A DNA stretch of 64,000 nucleotides from Verrucosispora sp. WMMD573. GTDB taxonomy: Bacteria > Actinomycetota > Actinomycetes > Mycobacteriales > Micromonosporaceae. Position 1 is the stretch's first letter; every line of letters begins with the position of its first letter. The notes under the pieces are model-generated. The model ran no database searches. It was not told the DNA's origin and was given only the letters and a program-made list of their open reading frames with translations. A program made the translations under genes and the position numbers. Where the stretch lies: contig NZ_CP114901.1 of the NCBI RefSeq assembly GCF_027497175.1, positions 1,550,001 through 1,614,000 on the forward strand, written 5' to 3'. Below, one piece after another: positions 61,756 to 64,000 of the stretch.

Positions 61756-64000
61756 TCACAGCCGTGGGTCGACCGGCTCCGACTCGCAGGCCAGGATCGC
61801 GAAGACCAACTCGTGGCGGCGCCACAACGGGGCACCGTCGACCAGGGCGTCCAGGGCCGCCAGGCCGAGCGCGTGCTCGCGTAGTGCCAGGCCCCGCTTG
61901 CGGCCCAACGACCGACGCCGCAGCACGGCCAGCTGCTCCGGCTCGGTGTACTCGGGACCGTAGATGATCCGGAGATACTCCCGGCCTCGGCACTTGATGC
62001 CCGGCTGGAGCAGCGAGCCCCGCTCGCTGCGGGCGACCGGACCCGCGTACGGCTTGACGACCATGCCCTCGCCGCCGGTCCCGGTCAGCGCCAGCCACCA
62101 GGCGGTCGCCTCCCGTACCGAGCCGTCGTCGGACAGGTCGACGATTCGACGCCGGGTGGGCGTGAAGAACTCCGGGTCGGCCGCGCAGAGCCGATCGGCC
62201 AACGCCAGATGCCAGCCGTGATCCCGGTCGGTGTAGCTGGCCTGCGCCCCGGCGAGCACCGCGAACGGCGCGAGCCGCACCCCGCGCAGCCCGTCGGTCG
62301 GGCCCACGTACGCCTGGTACGCCGCCGTGTAGGCCGACACGTCGTCGCGGCGGCGGGCCATCCGGTCCCGTAGCTCAGCCACGTCCAGTCCCCGCCCGAT
62401 CGCCGCGTCCAGCGTCGCCACCGCCACCGGCAGGCCGGCCCGGCCAGCCGCGCCGACCCCCGCGTACTCCTCGCGAATCAGGCCGACGGCCTTGGCCGAC
62501 CACGGCAGCAGCTCGCAGTCGAGCAGTAGCCAGTCGGTCGCCAACTCGTCCCACAGCCCGGCACCGGTCACCGCCGCGCGTACCCGGTCCAGCAGCTCCG
62601 TGTCCAGCGGCTCACCGAAGAACGGTCGACCCGTGCGGGTGTGCACGACTCCGTCGCCCGGACCGAACGGACCACCGTCCGGGGCCCGGCAGACCAGCAC
62701 CACGGCGCGGGAGCCCATGTGCTTCTCCTCGCAGACGACCCGGTCCACACCGACCGCCCGGTAGTCGGCGAAGGCCTCCGCCGGATGTTCCAGGTAGCCG
62801 TCCAACTGCGACGTCGAGCAGGGCGCCATGGTCGGCGGCAACCACACCAGCCGGCGCGGGTCGACCGCGAAGCGGCTCATCACCTCCAACGCGGCAGCGG
62901 CGTTCTCCGCCGGCACGGTCAGCGAGCCGTACGCGTGCTCCACGTGTCGGCGACCGGTCACGTCGGTCAACTCAAGCACTTCGTCGGGTCTGGCTGGCGC
63001 GGCGGTCAGCGGCCGGACCGGGGCGTACCACTCGCGCTCCGCCGGCACCGAGACCAGTTCCCGCTCCGGATAGCGCAGCGCGGTCAGCCGGCCGCCGAAG
63101 ACGCAGCCGGTGTCGACGCAGATGGTGTTGTTGACCCACTCCGGCTCGGGGGTGGGGGTGTGGCCGTAGACGACGGTCGCCGAACCGCGGTACTCCCGGG
63201 CCCACGGGTAGCGCACCGGCAGGCCGTACTCGTCGGTCTCGCCGGTGGTCTCGCCGTACAACGCGAACGCGCGTACCCGCCCGGACGCCCGGCCCTGGTA
63301 CTCCTCCTTCAGCCCGGCGTGCGCCACCACCAGCCGGCCGCCGTCGAGCACGTAGTGGCTGACCAGTCCGTCGACGAAGGCGGCCACCTCGGCGGTGAAC
63401 TCCGCCGGCTCCGCGTCCAGCTGCGCCATCGTCTCGGCCAGACCGTGCGCCACCTTGACATTGCGACCGCGCAGCTTGCGCAGCAGCTTCTGCTCGTGGT
63501 TGCCGGGCACGCAGAGCGCGTGCCCGGCGGCGACCATGCCCATCACCAGGCGGAGCACCCCGGGCGAATCCGGGCCACGGTCCACCAGGTCACCGACGAA
63601 CACGGCAGTACGTCCCGACGGATTTGTCGCGTCCACCGCCCGGCCGGCGTCGTCGCGGTGAAGCCGCCAGCCCAACCGGGTCAACAGCGCCTCCAGCTCG
63701 ACCCGGCAGCCGTGCACGTCACCGACGATGTCGAACGGCCCGGTCAGCTCGCGCCGGTCGTTGAACAGCCGCTCGTAGCGGATCTCAACGGCCTCGATCT
63801 CCTCGGTGCCGCGCAGCACGTGCACCTTGCGGAAGCCCTCCCGCGCCAGCTGGCCGTAGCTGCGCCGCAGGTCCCGGGACATCCGGCCGAGCACCTGCCG
63901 GCCGAAGGTGCGGTCGGACCTGGCCTCGGTACGCTCCCAGGCCAGCGCCTCCGGCACGTCCAGCACGATCGCCACCGGCAGCACGTCGTGTTCCCGGGCC
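61756..64000 (-). CDS. pnkp: Polynucleotide kinase-phosphatase (RNA repair), 5' end outside window
   Basis: 748 residues are visible; the frame continues past base 64000. Order from the left edge of the protein: the end of the P-loop kinase domain (VAIVLDVPEALAWERTEAR); a calcineurin-like phosphatase domain with GDVHGC, GDLVDRGPDSPG, VPGNHEQKLLR, VVAHAGL and YGHTPTPEP; and a C-terminal ligase-like nucleotidyltransferase domain with EEKHMGSRAV and KPYAGPV. This is the three-domain architecture of bacterial Pnkp, which heals broken RNA ends and, with Hen1, seals and methylates them. The Hen1 gene is not in view and would be expected to the right. Confidence 0.94.
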   Translation of the reverse strand, partial: AREHDVLPVAIVLDVPEALAWERTEARSDRTFGRQVLGRMSRDLRRSYGQLAREGFRKVHVLRGTEEIEAVEIRYERLFNDRRELTGPFDIVGDVHGCRVELEALLTRLGWRLHRDDAGRAVDATNPSGRTAVFVGDLVDRGPDSPGVLRLVMGMVAAGHALCVPGNHEQKLLRKLRGRNVKVAHGLAETMAQLDAEPAEFTAEVAAFVDGLVSHYVLDGGRLVVAHAGLKEEYQGRASGRVRAFALYGETTGETDEYGLPVRYPWAREYRGSATVVYGHTPTPEPEWVNNTICVDTGCVFGGRLTALRYPERELVSVPAEREWYAPVRPLTAAPARPDEVLELTDVTGRRHVEHAYGSLTVPAENAAAALEVMSRFAVDPRRLVWLPPTMAPCSTSQLDGYLEHPAEAFADYRAVGVDRVVCEEKHMGSRAVVLVCRAPDGGPFGPGDGVVHTRTGRPFFGEPLDTELLDRVRAAVTGAGLWDELATDWLLLDCELLPWSAKAVGLIREEYAGVGAAGRAGLPVAVATLDAAIGRGLDVAELRDRMARRRDDVSAYTAAYQAYVGPTDGLRGVRLAPFAVLAGAQASYTDRDHGWHLALADRLCAADPEFFTPTRRRIVDLSDDGSVREATAWWLALTGTGGEGMVVKPYAGPVARSERGSLLQPGIKCRGREYLRIIYGPEYTEPEQLAVLRRRSLGRKRGLALREHALGLAALDALVDGAPLWRRHELVFAILACESEPVDPRL

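Overview
The window is about 72% GC, with strong GC3 bias that gives nearly every gene long antisense shadow frames. Gene content and protein sequences point to an actinomycete of the family Micromonosporaceae (Micromonospora/Salinispora-like). The signs are the pknB-trpG-sortase E-DUF881-crgA block that sits near oriC in actinobacteria, an HspR-controlled dnaK operon, F420-type LLM oxidoreductase, NlpC/P60 hydrolases, a c-di-AMP riboswitch and many leaderless start codons. It reads as ordinary chromosomal core with accessory patches. I see no insertion sequence, prophage, CRISPR array or biosynthetic cluster. The only RNA gene found is one tRNA-Gly.

Layout. 1-6.7 kb: cell-envelope and division block (3' end of the PASTA kinase gene pknB, DUF218 protein, then on the minus strand DUF881 - sortase E with a giant disordered tail - small membrane protein - trpG/pabA, and crgA). 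7-9.2 kb: EtfD-like Fe-S membrane oxidoreductase. 9.4-11.8 kb: two paralogous NlpC/P60 peptidoglycan hydrolases, the second behind a c-di-AMP (ydaO-type) riboswitch. 11.9-14.2 kb: dcd, an SOS-box-controlled PPOX-fold gene and a secreted M43 metzincin. 14.2-21.4 kb: accessory-looking stretch with intergenic repeats, tRNA-Gly(CCC), two apt-like phosphoribosyltransferases, a secreted protein, LLM oxidoreductase, ASCH protein, small hydrolase, RlpA-like protein and a SpoIIE phosphatase. 21.5-25.6 kb: FadE5-like acyl-CoA dehydrogenase, two DUF6458 proteins, SixA and a hemolysin-III family protein. 25.7-28 kb: pxpBCA 5-oxoprolinase operon. 28-33 kb: NHLRC2-like protein, an 824-residue low-complexity membrane protein and a 45-codon gene. 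33.1-36.8 kb: branched-chain 2-oxoacid dehydrogenase operon (E1alpha-E1beta-E2). 37-43 kb: Pro-rich secreted protein, unknown 406-aa protein and a pair of dynamin-like GTPases. 43.3-54.6 kb: dnaK-grpE-dnaJ-hspR, small proteins, KhtTU-like K+/H+ antiporter, and clpB. 54.6-64 kb: a family of Gly/Pro/Tyr-tailed membrane proteins, DUF4178, SDR, pyrE, ArsR regulator, PopT (DUF368) and the RNA-repair enzyme Pnkp, which runs off the right edge.

How parts fit together. dnaK and clpB each carry a TTGAGT-N7-ACTCAA HAIR site, the expected target of the hspR product encoded between them. The EtfD-like and FadE5-like genes are 14 kb apart but share an almost identical 16-bp palindrome, so a common beta-oxidation regulator is likely. 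A perfect LexA box and a second 14-bp palindrome lie between dcd and the PPOX gene. c-di-AMP may touch this window twice: through the riboswitch on an NlpC/P60 gene and, by homology, through the KhtT subunit. Two intergenic sites combine a CCCACCCC-rich tract with a GATCATGA palindrome and look like members of a genome-wide repeat family.
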